A stretch of DNA of 64,000 nt from an uncultured bacterium (GCA_949283255.1 CASDRS010000006.1:30825-94824); one strand, 5' to 3'; numbered from the stretch's first letter, positions 8,234 to 18,162 are shown. Numbers and translations are program-made. The notes: a model not told the origin generated them from the sequence alone.

Positions 8234-8972
8234 ATTTTTTCACCATCTCTATTATTCTTGCCATAGTTTGCTTTAAGGCATTATTTTCATTTTTCAATGC
8301 CTTAACTTCGTCCTCTAAACGCTTAACGTCAGTAATAGATTGTTCGCTATCAGGATATATAGCCGGATCTAAGACAAAACGCTTGCGAGCATCAGCTTTT
8401 AATTTAAATAAAGTTTTTATACTTTCTTGAGTAACAAAACCGAGACGAACAAGAATTTTACCAATAAGCTCTTTTTCACCACGCTCCTGAACTCTGTGTT
8501 GTTCAGCTAATGCAGCATCCAGCTGTTCTAATGTTATAGAACCGTTTTTCAAGAAATAATCTCCAACAGGGAACTTGCCTGAAATAAATCCTGCCATCGC
8601 ATATATTTCCTCGGCATGAGGCGCCTCAATATAATTCTGTTCAAGACAAAAGATATACAACTTGGCAACTTCTTCTATGGACATAAACATATTTAAAGAA
8701 ATTTCCAAAATTGTATATTCACTATGCACAAATTTCAGAAAATTATATATATTACTATCCAGTCCGCCTGACTTATCCCAAAGCTCATTTTTGCCCTGAA
8801 ACGTCAATGTCGGAACATGCATTGAAAAGATATTGTCTATATTTTTTACAATATACCTTTCGCAATAATTTTCTTTCATATTTTGATACAGACGATAATA
8901 GACAGCTTGCTTAACCCAAAGGGGATATGCAAGAAGCTTATTTATAAACAGTTTAAAAATATTTCTTTTCAC
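8223..8972 (-). CDS. Unknown protein with a GspE/MshE N-terminal-like segment and C-terminal coiled coil
   Basis: 249 residues, function not recognised. About residues 140-195 (GDYFLKNGSITLEQLDAALAE ... GKILVRLGFVT) resemble the small helical domain at the N-terminus of type II secretion/type IV pilus ATPases (PF05157), which in MshE binds c-di-GMP; no ATPase domain follows. The last ~40 residues form a coiled coil. The frame is open to an ATG at 9002, but I use the GTG at 8972: GAGG lies 5-6 nt upstream, and the predicted transcript start (about 8984) lies downstream of the ATG. Cotranscribed with the overlapping asparaginase gene. Confidence 0.7.
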   Translation of the reverse strand: MKRNIFKLFINKLLAYPLWVKQAVYYRLYQNMKENYCERYIVKNIDNIFSMHVPTLTFQGKNELWDKSGGLDSNIYNFLKFVHSEYTILEISLNMFMSIEEVAKLYIFCLEQNYIEAPHAEEIYAMAGFISGKFPVGDYFLKNGSITLEQLDAALAEQHRVQERGEKELIGKILVRLGFVTQESIKTLFKLKADARKRFVLDPAIYPDSEQSITDVKRLEDEVKALKNENNALKQTMARIIEMVKKYDD

Positions 8973-8990
8973 AAATACCTCGCAAAGACT

Positions 8991-9019
8991 ATTATATAAC
9001 ATAATTCGATTTATTTCAA
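8991..9019 (-). promoter_or_regulatory. Sigma-70 type promoter of the 8972/asparaginase operon
   Basis: Minus strand: TTGAAA (9019-9014), 17-nt spacer, TATAAT (8996-8991). The expected transcript start is near 8984, only about 12 nt before the GTG start, which decides between the two possible starts. Confidence 0.65.
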
Positions 9020-9047
9020 CAGATTAAAAACATAACCCGTTACTCTA

Positions 9048-9076
9048 TTGATTTATTATTTCGTAGAATGTAGAAT
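9048..9076 (+). promoter_or_regulatory. Sigma-70 type promoter of the VKOR-queH operon
   Basis: TTGATT (9048-9053), 17-nt spacer, TAGAAT (9071-9076), about 28 nt before the ATG at 9104. It is divergent from the 8991-9019 promoter. Confidence 0.55.
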
Positions 9077-9103
9077 AGAAAAGGAATAAGGAGAAAGACT
9101 AAT

Positions 9104-10303
9104 ATGGAAAAGATAAATATTAGAAAAATTGTAGTAGCAATTCTTGCACTTACAGGATTAATACTTTCTGTAAAACTTGCAATGATATATTATGATGCAA
9201 ACTTTAATAAGTATGCACTGCCTAGTTTTTGTTCAATAAACGATTTTATTGACTGTGACGGGGTCGCAAAAACAACGGAATCACAATTTTTTGGTATTCC
9301 TTTAGCATACTGGGGTATATTCCTATACTCATTTATCTTTTTGCTACTTGGAGCAAACAGACTTAAAAAAATCAAGCTACTCAAGTTTTTGGAAGTCTTT
9401 AAAAATCCGCTTTCATATATCGGAGCTCTTGGTCTAATATCCTTTACAATTTCAATAACTTTACTGTGTATAAGCTTATTTGGAATTAAAAAACTATGCG
9501 TACTTTGCGCCATTACATACTGTATTAACTTATTAATAGGACTTGCTGCAGTAGCTTTTGGCAACGGAGGTTTTATTAAAGCTTTCAAAGACAGTTTTGC
9601 AGACTTTTTTGATGCAGTTAAACATAAATGCTACCTTATTGCCTTCATAGTTGTAGCACTTCTTGCAGGATGCGGTTTATATTACACAACCACATCACTT
9701 ATCTTTGCTCCGCAAGTAAAACAACAAAGGGACTTTGGTGAATTTGTAAATGCAAAAGACAACAAATATGCAGTTGACGGAAATGTTCTAGGCGAACCTC
9801 TTGCAAAAGTTATTGTTTACACCTATACGGATTTCAACTGCCCTATATGCGAAGCTTACAACATTATGATACACAAAGCTGCAAAAGAATTGACTAATGT
9901 AAAATTTATACATAAAAACCTACCGCTTGACACTGAATGTAACCCGTTCTTAAAAGCTCCGTTCCACGAAGGGTCTTGCAGAATGGCTCGTTACGCTATA
10001 GCGGCAGAAAAACAAGGTAGATTCTGGGCTATTAATTCAAAATTCTTTGAATTACACCCTAATTCAGATGAAGAAATCATAAAAATTGCAGAAAAATTGG
10101 GTCTTGATACTGAAAAACTTTATAAGGATGCAAACTCACCTGAAGTTAAGGCTCAACTTGCAAAAGAAATTGATCAGGCATACTCTCAAGGTATTGATGC
10201 AACTCCATCTACCAAAATCGGAAACGAGCTATATGTCGGAATGAAACCATACAGTCAATTCCTAAAATTATTGGAGGACGCAGGTGCTTCAAAACGATAC
10301 TAA
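9104..10303 (+). CDS. VKOR fused to a DsbA-like thioredoxin domain (disulfide bond formation)
   Basis: Inner-membrane oxidoreductase that makes disulfides outside the cytoplasm and passes electrons to quinone. Residues ~8-195 form a VKOR domain of about five helices: loop cysteines Cys43 and Cys51 (CSINDFIDC), the quinone-side pair CVLC at Cys132/Cys135, and the conserved Ser/Thr region between. A DsbA-like thioredoxin domain follows (~225-399) with active site CPIC (Cys245/Cys248) and a cis-Pro motif ATPSTKIG. Fused VKOR-Trx proteins are known in cyanobacteria and some other bacteria and can replace DsbB plus DsbA. AAGGAG lies 10 nt before the ATG. queH overlaps its 3' end by 20 nt. Confidence 0.9.
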   Translation: MEKINIRKIVVAILALTGLILSVKLAMIYYDANFNKYALPSFCSINDFIDCDGVAKTTESQFFGIPLAYWGIFLYSFIFLLLGANRLKKIKLLKFLEVFKNPLSYIGALGLISFTISITLLCISLFGIKKLCVLCAITYCINLLIGLAAVAFGNGGFIKAFKDSFADFFDAVKHKCYLIAFIVVALLAGCGLYYTTTSLIFAPQVKQQRDFGEFVNAKDNKYAVDGNVLGEPLAKVIVYTYTDFNCPICEAYNIMIHKAAKELTNVKFIHKNLPLDTECNPFLKAPFHEGSCRMARYAIAAEKQGRFWAINSKFFELHPNSDEEIIKIAEKLGLDTEKLYKDANSPEVKAQLAKEIDQAYSQGIDATPSTKIGNELYVGMKPYSQFLKLLEDAGASKRY

Positions 10304-10835
10304 AAAAATAGTGCTTCATGCCTGCTGTGGAATTTGTTCAGGATATCCCGTATCTTATTTGTTAGATGCGGGGTATTCTGTTATAGTTTATTTTTACAAC
10401 CCGAATATATACCCCGAGAGTGAATATAACAAAAGGTTGGAAGCGGAGAGAACTCTTTGCAAACACTTCGGAGTAGAACTGATTGAGGGTGAATATGAAC
10501 CTGAAGAATACTACAATTTTGTAAAAGGACTTGAACAGGAACCGGAAAAAGGCCTACGTTGCGACAAGTGTTTTGAATTAAGACTTCGTAAGACAGCACA
10601 ACTGTGCAAAAGACTCGGGATAAATGATTTTACTACATCTATAGTCATAAGTCCGCACAAAAATTTTCAAAAAACTTCTCAAATAGGGAAAAATATCGCA
10701 TCAGAATATAATCTGAACTACCTGGATATCGATTTCAAAAAGAAAGACGGATTTTTAAAAACCAACAAAATTTCAAAAGAACTCGGATTATATAGACAAA
10801 ATTATTGCGGCTGCAAATTTGCAAAAAGAGATTAA
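10284..10835 (+). CDS. queH: QueH, epoxyqueuosine reductase (DUF208)
   Basis: Iron-sulfur enzyme that reduces epoxyqueuosine to queuosine in tRNA, the non-QueG route. All family cysteines are visible: HACCGICSG (Cys14, Cys15, Cys18), RCDKCFELRL (Cys93, Cys96) and YRQNYCGCKFAKRD at the C-terminus (Cys175, Cys177). The 183-residue length is typical. The start is a GTG inside the end of the VKOR gene with GGAGG 7 nt upstream, so the two are translationally linked. No other queuosine gene is in the window. Confidence 0.92.
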   Translation: MLQNDTKKIVLHACCGICSGYPVSYLLDAGYSVIVYFYNPNIYPESEYNKRLEAERTLCKHFGVELIEGEYEPEEYYNFVKGLEQEPEKGLRCDKCFELRLRKTAQLCKRLGINDFTTSIVISPHKNFQKTSQIGKNIASEYNLNYLDIDFKKKDGFLKTNKISKELGLYRQNYCGCKFAKRD

Positions 10836-10932
10836 AGATATAATACAAATATTTACATTCTCCGCTTATCCTATTCTCATACTAATCGATTTATAGTATC
10901 ATACTATAGAAGAGAATTGGAGAGAGGATAAG

Positions 10933-13518
10933 ATGAAGAAATTTTTAGTAACTGCATTTTTATTACTTATCGGATGTTCTGTTATGGCTGCAGAAGACAT
11001 CCAAAAATTTACGCTTGATAACGGACAAACCGTAATAATCAAAGAAGTCAAATCAAATCCGATAGTTACAGTTGACACTTGGATAAAAACAGGTTCAATA
11101 AACGAAAATGACTCAAACAATGGTGTATCCCATTTTTTGGAACACTTATTCTTTAAAGGATCCAAAAACCACGCACCTGGGGAATTTGACAAACTTTTAG
11201 AAACCAAAGGCGCTATAACCAATGCAGCTACAAGCAAAGATTTCACACACTATTATATCACTATTCCTTCAAAATATTTTGACGAAGCACTCTCTCTACA
11301 CGCAGATATGCTCTTAAACCCTTTAATTCCAAGAAAAGAACTGGAAAAAGAACGCAAGGTAGTATTAGAAGAAATTGCTAAAGACGAAAACTCTCCTAAC
11401 AGTGTAGTGTACGATAACTTAATAAATATGTTATACACAACCCACCCATATAAAAGGAAAGTAATAGGAACAAGAAGAATAATAGGAACAATTCACAGAG
11501 ATGAAATCCTTGCCTACTACGAGAATTGGTATTCTCCAAGCAATATGGTAACAGTTATTGTCGGAGATATTGATGCAAATGAAACATTAAATAAGGTAAA
11601 ACAAAATTTTGCAAGAGAAACGCAAAAAAGTCCGAAATCCGTATATGCAAAGGAACAACCATTATCAAAACAGGCCAGAAAAACAGAATATTTGAACACA
11701 AAAACAGCTTATATGCTTATCGGATTTAGAGGAGCAAATATAAACGATAACGACAGCTACGCCCTTGACGTATTAGCAACAATACTTGGCGAAGGACGCT
11801 CTTCAATTTTTTATAAGAATATAAAAGACAGGCTACAACTGGCAAATTCAATATCAGCCTCAAATTCAGGATTTCGTGATGACGGAATTTTCTATATATC
11901 GGCAACATTTAACCCTGAAAAGCAACAGAGATTAGAAAATGAAATATTTGATGAAATTTCAAGCGTACAAAAAAACGGCGTAACTGAAGAACAAGTTAAC
12001 CTTGCAAAAAACGTGATTGAACGTGACACATACTACGCAAGAGAATCAAATGCAAATATAGCTCAAGAAATCGGCTATGTGATGGTAACATCAGGAGACC
12101 TTGGAGTTTATGAAAATTACGTGGCTAATATAAAGAAGGTAACTCCGCAAGATGTAAAAAGGGTTGCAAATAAATACCTCGGAATAGACAAATCAGCAGT
12201 TTCAATTGTCTTACCGGAAAGCTATAAAGAAGTAAAAGTTTCAAATAAAACTCCGATTCAAACGATACCGACCCTTAAAAGTTCTGCAAACGGAATAGAA
12301 GAATATTCGCTTGACAATGGAGCAACACTTTTGCTAAACCAAAACAAAACAAATGAAATAATAGCAATAAGTATATTTGCAAAAGGAGGGAACTTCTTAG
12401 AAAACAAAAGAGGTACAGCTAATTTAACAGCATCAACAATGATGAAAGGTACTAAAAAATATACATCTCAAGAACTTGCAGAAATACTTGAAGACAACGG
12501 GATAAAAATTGAACCCGGAGTCCGCTCTGATGCTTTTATGATTACCGTACTTACGACAACCCAACAATATGACAAAACACTAGAACTACTTTCAGAAATC
12601 GTTAATAATGCAACTTTTACGGAATATGAGCTGGAAAAAGTTAAAAACGATAAATTAAATGCTATAAAAAGATCAAGAGATATTCCTCTTAATGTCGCAA
12701 TGGAAGAATACAAACACTTGATATTTGAAGGAACTCCATATTCAAATTCTACTCACGAATTAGAAAAAAATATCCCGATAATATCAAGAGAAGATATTCT
12801 TGCATACTATAAAAAAATATTTGACCCTAAGAACATTGTTATCTCAATAAATGGGAATGTTGACACAAACAAAACTGCACAAGCTTTTGCAACAATGTTC
12901 AACTCCACTTCTGACACAACTTTTGACTACCAAAAGTATAAAGATGAAATAACACCTATAACAGATGCCAGAACATCCGTGAAAAACATTCCCGATACAA
13001 ATACTGATTGGATATTTTTGGCTTGGCAAACAGCAGGGTTAAATAACAAAAAAGACTATGCAACCTTACAAGTTATAGATTCACTTCTAGGTACCGGAAT
13101 GAGCTCAAGACTGTTCAAAAACCTTAGAGATCAGGAAGGGCTGGCATACCAACTAGGCTCTGGCTATTCTGCAAATATCTTGAAAGGAGCATTTGTAGTA
13201 TACATAGGCACAAACCCTGACACATACGATAAAGCTCTTAACGGGTTATGGAACGAAATTAACAAGCTAAAAACCGAGTTCGTCGGAACAAAAGAACTGC
13301 AAGATGCTAAAGACAAATTGACAGGACAATTCCTAATTGCATTGGAAACTAACTTGGATAAAGCATCAACTACAGGCTGGTTTAAAACATCAATGAATAA
13401 TTACAATTTCATTAAAGAATATGATGACCTGATTAAATCAGTTACAGAATCCGACATTATGCAAGTGGCTAATAAATATTTCAATAACAGATATGTCTTA
13501 TCCGCAGTAAAAAAATAA
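10933..13518 (+). CDS. Secreted M16 (pitrilysin/insulinase-type) zinc peptidase
   Basis: 861-residue exported metallopeptidase. The N-terminus is a Sec signal (MKKFLVTAFLLLIGCSVMAA), probably cleaved near residue 20. The inverted zinc motif HFLEH (67-71) and the downstream glutamate in VVLEEIAKDE (146/147) are intact. Two M16 halves are visible (~25-420 and ~450-861); the second lacks the zinc motif, as is usual. It acts in the periplasm or beyond. The downstream TPM-domain gene follows after 12 nt, so they form one operon. A second M16 gene at 33156-35972 differs in lacking a signal peptide. Confidence 0.88.
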   Translation: MKKFLVTAFLLLIGCSVMAAEDIQKFTLDNGQTVIIKEVKSNPIVTVDTWIKTGSINENDSNNGVSHFLEHLFFKGSKNHAPGEFDKLLETKGAITNAATSKDFTHYYITIPSKYFDEALSLHADMLLNPLIPRKELEKERKVVLEEIAKDENSPNSVVYDNLINMLYTTHPYKRKVIGTRRIIGTIHRDEILAYYENWYSPSNMVTVIVGDIDANETLNKVKQNFARETQKSPKSVYAKEQPLSKQARKTEYLNTKTAYMLIGFRGANINDNDSYALDVLATILGEGRSSIFYKNIKDRLQLANSISASNSGFRDDGIFYISATFNPEKQQRLENEIFDEISSVQKNGVTEEQVNLAKNVIERDTYYARESNANIAQEIGYVMVTSGDLGVYENYVANIKKVTPQDVKRVANKYLGIDKSAVSIVLPESYKEVKVSNKTPIQTIPTLKSSANGIEEYSLDNGATLLLNQNKTNEIIAISIFAKGGNFLENKRGTANLTASTMMKGTKKYTSQELAEILEDNGIKIEPGVRSDAFMITVLTTTQQYDKTLELLSEIVNNATFTEYELEKVKNDKLNAIKRSRDIPLNVAMEEYKHLIFEGTPYSNSTHELEKNIPIISREDILAYYKKIFDPKNIVISINGNVDTNKTAQAFATMFNSTSDTTFDYQKYKDEITPITDARTSVKNIPDTNTDWIFLAWQTAGLNNKKDYATLQVIDSLLGTGMSSRLFKNLRDQEGLAYQLGSGYSANILKGAFVVYIGTNPDTYDKALNGLWNEINKLKTEFVGTKELQDAKDKLTGQFLIALETNLDKASTTGWFKTSMNNYNFIKEYDDLIKSVTESDIMQVANKYFNNRYVLSAVKK

Positions 13519-13530
13519 GGAGATAAAAGA

Positions 13531-14205
13531 ATGAAAAAGCTAGTATTAGGAATTGCAGTATTGATATTTAGCATCCTGCCAGCAATGTCACTTGAAAATT
13601 TAAACTTCAAATACGGCTACATTTCAGACAATGCAAAAGTAATTACGCAAGACGACTATGCAGGGATTACAGCTATTATCAAGGAACTCCAAGAAAAAAC
13701 AACTGCTGAAATCGCTGTTGTCACTGTAAAATCACTACAGGGACAATCAATTGAACGAACAGCCACTGAAATAGGCAGAAAATACAAAGTGGGTGCCGCA
13801 GATAAAAATAACGGAGTTGTAATATTAGTTGCACCTAATGAAAGAAAAGCCAGACTTGAAGTTGGTATGGGACTTGAAAGTGAAATTACAAACCCGAAAG
13901 CTGATTCAATAATGAATACGGATATGGTACCGTATTTTGCCAAAGGAGATTACTCCAAAGGAATATACAGAGGAGTTGCCTCAACAGCAAATTTAATAGC
14001 CGGCGCATACGGTATTGAACTAACCAATACGGCAAACGCTCCTGCAAAAACAGCAGGTGCCCCGTCATCTTCCAAGAAGTCAAATGTACCATTCTGGGCG
14101 TGGCCTATAATTATAATTGCCGGATTACTCGGAATAGGTAAAAAAGGCAACTTCGGAGGAGGAGGAGGCTTCTCCGGCGGCAAAGGTTCAACAGGAAGCT
14201 GGTAA
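13531..14205 (+). CDS. TPM-domain membrane protein (DUF477/YgcG-like)
   Basis: 224-residue exported protein. A signal peptide (1-20) is followed by a TPM domain (~30-150) with the conserved GYISDNAKVI, TTAEIAVVTVKSL and NGVVILVAPNERKARLEVG blocks. One membrane helix (FWAWPIIIIAGLLGIG, ~190-205) and a Gly-rich tail ending GGKGSTGSW are hallmarks of the family. Members are linked to photosystem II repair in plants and are of unclear role in bacteria. Operon partner of the M16 peptidase upstream. Confidence 0.85.
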   Translation: MKKLVLGIAVLIFSILPAMSLENLNFKYGYISDNAKVITQDDYAGITAIIKELQEKTTAEIAVVTVKSLQGQSIERTATEIGRKYKVGAADKNNGVVILVAPNERKARLEVGMGLESEITNPKADSIMNTDMVPYFAKGDYSKGIYRGVASTANLIAGAYGIELTNTANAPAKTAGAPSSSKKSNVPFWAWPIIIIAGLLGIGKKGNFGGGGGFSGGKGSTGSW

Positions 14206-14281
14206 AATATTAATTCGCATTATAACATTTAAAAATCAATCTCAATAAGTATTCATTTTTGTAAAGAAAATTTTTATAATC

Positions 14282-14311
14282 TTTACATAAAAGCATGTTT
14301 ATTATTAAAAT
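14282..14311 (+). promoter_or_regulatory. Probable promoter of the 14338 gene
   Basis: TTTACA (14282-14287), 18-nt spacer, TAAAAT (14306-14311). Confidence 0.35.
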
Positions 14312-14337
14312 ATGTAGTATAGAGGACGGATTAAAAA

Positions 14338-14982
14338 TTGCTAAATAACTACGAAAGTTTCGATAATTCTGAAACATCATCAAGAAAATCTGCTCTTGTT
14401 CAAGAAAGAGTCGGACTAGTTTCAGCTCATATGTATAAGCAGTTTCTTGATTACCAGCATGCTACGATTAATTCCACTGAAATCTTCACTAAAATGATTG
14501 AAGATATTATGGATGTTGTGGAAATTTTAAAAGAAGCGTTTTCATCACGTGGCGTAACTACACAAAATATTTACGTAGATACCGATCCTCAAAAATCCGT
14601 CGTCATAATGAATATTTTGTGGCATAAAATAAGTTTTACAACCAGATGTAATTTCCAGCCTCAGGTATTATACAGAGAAAATTTAAACCACTTGTTTTCA
14701 ACAAGAATTATGGCTATTAAAGGAAATTACAACGAAATAATGCAAGGTGTTACGGATCATAAAGAAGAAATGGCCAGATTGCTTGATGAAGAAATCGCAT
14801 CACTATTTGTTCCGGCTGAGACTACCCACAATGCAATATTAAAAATCAGGCACCTCGGAGGAAGAGAACTTCCGCTTTCACAAATTGACGCGCCAAGAGA
14901 ATTCGTTCTAAAAGTAGTAGAAACAGTTTGTGGCGGTGGGTTCTACCATGAAGAAGGCTCAAGAAAGAGCTTTAATATTTAA
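14338..14982 (+). CDS. Unknown cytosolic protein, TTG start
   Basis: 214 residues; no recognisable family. It looks soluble and mixed alpha/beta, with no signal peptide or membrane segment. Features visible are a helical N-terminal half (SAHMYKQFLDYQHATINSTE ... MIEDIMDVVEILKEAF) and a conserved-looking end (HLGGRELPLSQIDAPREF). An in-frame stop at 14332-14334 directly precedes the TTG at 14338, so the start cannot be further upstream; AGAGGA lies 11 nt before it, slightly far. Single gene between a TPM operon and the convergent efflux operon. Confidence 0.65.
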   Translation: MLNNYESFDNSETSSRKSALVQERVGLVSAHMYKQFLDYQHATINSTEIFTKMIEDIMDVVEILKEAFSSRGVTTQNIYVDTDPQKSVVIMNILWHKISFTTRCNFQPQVLYRENLNHLFSTRIMAIKGNYNEIMQGVTDHKEEMARLLDEEIASLFVPAETTHNAILKIRHLGGRELPLSQIDAPREFVLKVVETVCGGGFYHEEGSRKSFNI

Positions 14983-15008
14983 TCCGTCATAAGCCTTTTT
15001 CATAAATC

Positions 15009-16238
15009 TTATTCATATCTCAAGGCATCTATCGGATTGAGTAATGAAGCCTTATATGCAGGGTAATACCCGAATAAAACTCCTATTGCACCTGAAAATC
15101 CTAATGCCAAAGCTATTGAAAATCCTGAAATTGAAATACTCATTGAGGAGAACAGTTCGATTGATTTGGCTCCAACGATACCTATTATTACGCCAATAAC
15201 CCCGCCAATAATAGATAACAAGAAGGACTCAATTAAGAATTGTATTCTTATATCACTCGCTTTTGCACCAATCGCCATTCTAATACCTATTTCTTTAGTA
15301 CGCTCAGTAACTGATACCAGCATAATATTCATAATACCGATACCACCAACTAAAAGAGATACAGAAGCAATTGCACCTAAAAGAATTGACATTGTTTGCG
15401 CCGAAGATTTTATTGTCTCCTGCATTTCCGCAAGGTTTCTAATTTCAAAGTCATCATCCTGTAATTTACCTATATGATGGCGATTTCTCAAGAGTTCAGT
15501 TATGTCTTCTTGCGTTGTCTCCAATATCTCGGAATCAGTTGCTTTTACGTTAATCATCTTGATACTGCCAGGGAAATCCGTACCAAAAACCTTCTTTTGA
15601 GCCGTAGTAATCGGGATAAATACCAAATCATCCTGATCCATACCCATTCCGCTCTGGCCTTTAGTCTTCAAAAGCCCAACAATTTTAAACGGAACATTTC
15701 CTATACGCATAGTCTTATTTATCGGGTCAACATCACCAAATAATTCAGTTGCAACAGTGCTACCTATAATCGCAACCTTTGCACTGTTTTGAATATCTTC
15801 TTGCGCTAAATTTCGTCCGCTTGAAATTTCATAATTTCTTATAAACAAATAAGAACCTGTAGTTCCACCAATAGTAGTTGACCAGTTTTGATTTCCGTAT
15901 GTCAACTGCTGAGTACCTGATGAATAAGGTGCAACAGCCAGTATTCCTCTACAATTTTTTAATATTGCCTCAGCATCTTTCATTGTTAATGAGGGCTTTG
16001 TTCCAAGCCCCATTCTAACACCACCTGAATTAGCTGACGCCGAGCGGACCATAAGCAAATTTGATCCCATAGATTCCATATCTTTAGCAATTCTCTTACT
16101 TGCACCAGAGCCAACTGCAAGCATTATGATTACGGCACTAACACCAATAATTATACCTAAACTTGTTAGCATTGAACGCATTCTGTTTATTTTTAAAGAT
16201 CTAATTGCCATAATTAGAGTAGATTTAAAATCAATCAT
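15009..16238 (-). CDS. MacB-type ABC transporter permease (FtsX/MacB_PCD)
   Basis: 409-residue inner-membrane permease: one N-terminal helix (TSLGIIIGVSAVIIMLAV, ~27-44), a large periplasmic MacB core domain (~50-275), and three C-terminal FtsX-type helices (GAIASVSLLVGGIGIMNIML; SFLLSIIGGVIGVIIGIVG; IALALGFSGAIGVLFGYYPA). The VSVTERTKEIGIRMAIGAK loop is the family hallmark. It is the mechanotransmission permease of the tripartite pump; the ATPase is encoded separately 23 nt upstream, unlike E. coli MacB where both are fused. Last gene of the tolC-macA-ATPase-permease operon. Confidence 0.9.
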   Translation of the reverse strand: MIDFKSTLIMAIRSLKINRMRSMLTSLGIIIGVSAVIIMLAVGSGASKRIAKDMESMGSNLLMVRSASANSGGVRMGLGTKPSLTMKDAEAILKNCRGILAVAPYSSGTQQLTYGNQNWSTTIGGTTGSYLFIRNYEISSGRNLAQEDIQNSAKVAIIGSTVATELFGDVDPINKTMRIGNVPFKIVGLLKTKGQSGMGMDQDDLVFIPITTAQKKVFGTDFPGSIKMINVKATDSEILETTQEDITELLRNRHHIGKLQDDDFEIRNLAEMQETIKSSAQTMSILLGAIASVSLLVGGIGIMNIMLVSVTERTKEIGIRMAIGAKASDIRIQFLIESFLLSIIGGVIGVIIGIVGAKSIELFSSMSISISGFSIALALGFSGAIGVLFGYYPAYKASLLNPIDALRYE

Positions 16239-16261
16239 TTTAATACATTTCTCCGTTATTT

Positions 16262-16966
16262 TTAATATGGAATAGTTGTGTGAGTATTTAACTCATCTGA
16301 AATAATGTTGCCATCCTTAAATCGCACAACACGTTTACAATACTGGGCAATATCAGGCTCGTGCGTAACTAAAACTATAGTTTTACCCATTTCTTTGTTT
16401 AATTTTACAAAAAACTCCATAACCTCTATACTTGTTTTTGTATCAAGATTACCTGTCGGCTCATCGGCAAGGATTAATGGAGGATCGTTAATAATAGCTC
16501 TTGCAATAGCCACACGCTGCTGCTGACCGCCTGACATTTGATTTGGCATGTGATCTTCTCTTTTTTCCAGTCCGACAATCTTCAAGGCAGCTTTTGCTCT
16601 TGCAATTCGCTCATCCTCAGGAATTCCTTTATATATCATAGGAAGTTCAACATTTTCAAGTGCTGTAGTTCTGGAAATAAGATTAAACCCCTGAAAGACA
16701 AAGCCCATTTTTAAATTTCTTATCTCCGAAAGCTCATTTGGACCAAGAGACAAAACATCAATACCATCAAGATGATAACTGCCTGAATTTGGCTTATCCA
16801 AAGTCCCGAGCATATTCATAAACGTAGATTTACCTGAACCTGAAGCTCCCATTATGGCAACAAATTCACCCTCATCTACATTCAACGATACACAGTTTAG
16901 GGCATTAAAGCAGTCCTCACCTGTCTGATAGGTCTTTATTGCATCTTTTACCTCAATTAAACTCAT
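16262..16966 (-). CDS. MacB/LolD-type ABC transporter ATPase
   Basis: 234-residue nucleotide-binding subunit. Walker A GASGSGKST (~40-48), Q-loop VFQGFNLI, signature MSGGQQQRVAIARA, Walker B LILADEPTGNLD and H-loop THEPD are all intact. It energises the FtsX-type permease encoded just downstream. The operon position between an adaptor and a permease identifies it as part of a MacAB-TolC-like exporter rather than the LolCDE lipoprotein system. Confidence 0.93.
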   Translation of the reverse strand: MSLIEVKDAIKTYQTGEDCFNALNCVSLNVDEGEFVAIMGASGSGKSTFMNMLGTLDKPNSGSYHLDGIDVLSLGPNELSEIRNLKMGFVFQGFNLISRTTALENVELPMIYKGIPEDERIARAKAALKIVGLEKREDHMPNQMSGGQQQRVAIARAIINDPPLILADEPTGNLDTKTSIEVMEFFVKLNKEMGKTIVLVTHEPDIAQYCKRVVRFKDGNIISDELNTHTTIPY

Positions 16967-16980
16967 TTTATCCTCTCGGT

Positions 16981-18162
16981 TTAAAACATACCCGGACCTC
17001 TACGGCGAGTAGTTCCTTTTTCTTTTTTAGCCTTATTACTTGAACCTATGATAACTCTGTCACCGACCTTTATCTCATCAGATACTACCTCTATATGACT
17101 ATCATCACTTGCACCTACTTCAATATTTACACGTTTTGGCTTTTTCTTATCTAAGATCCAAAGTCCTTGAGTTTTATATTTTTTACCATCAGTTTCAGGA
17201 GTATATTTTAAAGCAATTGCTGGAGCACATAAAACATTTTCACTCTTATCGGTAATAATAGATACATTAGCAGTCATACCAGGCTTAAGAGTCAAATCTT
17301 TATTATCAACTCCAACGATAACAGAATACGTTACAACATTTGATACAGTTGTCGGAGAAATTCTTACCTGAGTAACTTTCCCTGTAAAAACCCTATCAGG
17401 ATAGCCGTCCAAAGTATAAGTAACCTCTTGACCTTCCTGAACTTTACCTATATCAGCTTCAGAAACACTAACTTCTATTTGCATCTTTGTTAAGTCTTGC
17501 GCAATAGTAAAAAGTTCCGGAGCCTGAAAGCTTGCAGCAACCGGTTGACCTAAATCTATTTCACGCGAAATTATAGTTCCGTCAACAGGAGCTATAATCT
17601 TCGTATAACCCAAGTTTGTCATTGCAGTTTTATATGTTGCTTGAGCTTGATTTATTTTTGCTTTCGCCGCTCCTATTTGCGCCAAATTTGACTTGTAATC
17701 ACTTTCTGCCTGATCTAACTCACTTTTTGCAATAAAGTTTTTTTGGTACAGGTTTCTGTATCTTACATAAGTTTTTCTGGACATCTCAGTAACTGCTTCT
17801 AATCTTGCCAAATCAGCCTGAGCCGAATTTATTTGAGCCTGATTTTGTTGAACGGTAGCTTCAAAATTAGCAGGGTCAATTTGAGCTAGCAACTGCCCTT
17901 TTTTCACTTGAGAATTGTAATCAACATAAATGGCTTTTATAAGTCCAGATACCGTAGAACCGACACTCACCGTGTTTACTGGATTTATTGTACCCGAAGC
18001 TTCTACAACTTGAGTAATTGTACATTGTTTTATGGATTTGGTCTCATAACGAACTCTGTTTTTAAAACGAGAGAACATAATCAATCCTGCAATTACACAT
18101 ATAAATATTATTGATATAACTACTTGTCTTTTAAGTAATACATTCATGTTTTTAATCCTCAA
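16981..18162 (-). CDS. MacA-like periplasmic adaptor (HlyD/RND membrane-fusion family)
   Basis: 393 residues. N-terminal membrane anchor VVISIIFICVIAGLIMFS (~14-31), lipoyl-half motif (NTVSVGSTVSGLIKAIYVDY), a long alpha-hairpin (~95-185, AQINSAQADLARLEAV onward), the second lipoyl half (KIIAPVDGTIISREIDLGQP), a beta-barrel with LKPGMTANVSI, and a basic C-terminus. It bridges the inner-membrane permease and TolC. It overlaps the upstream tolC gene by 11 nt. Confidence 0.92.
   Translation of the reverse strand: MRIKNMNVLLKRQVVISIIFICVIAGLIMFSRFKNRVRYETKSIKQCTITQVVEASGTINPVNTVSVGSTVSGLIKAIYVDYNSQVKKGQLLAQIDPANFEATVQQNQAQINSAQADLARLEAVTEMSRKTYVRYRNLYQKNFIAKSELDQAESDYKSNLAQIGAAKAKINQAQATYKTAMTNLGYTKIIAPVDGTIISREIDLGQPVAASFQAPELFTIAQDLTKMQIEVSVSEADIGKVQEGQEVTYTLDGYPDRVFTGKVTQVRISPTTVSNVVTYSVIVGVDNKDLTLKPGMTANVSIITDKSENVLCAPAIALKYTPETDGKKYKTQGLWILDKKKPKRVNIEVGASDDSHIEVVSDEIKVGDRVIIGSSNKAKKEKGTTRRRGPGMF

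Noticed and set aside
9190..9588. 132-codon minus-strand frame opposite the VKOR gene
   Set aside because: It covers the essential VKOR cysteine region; the sense strand is certain.
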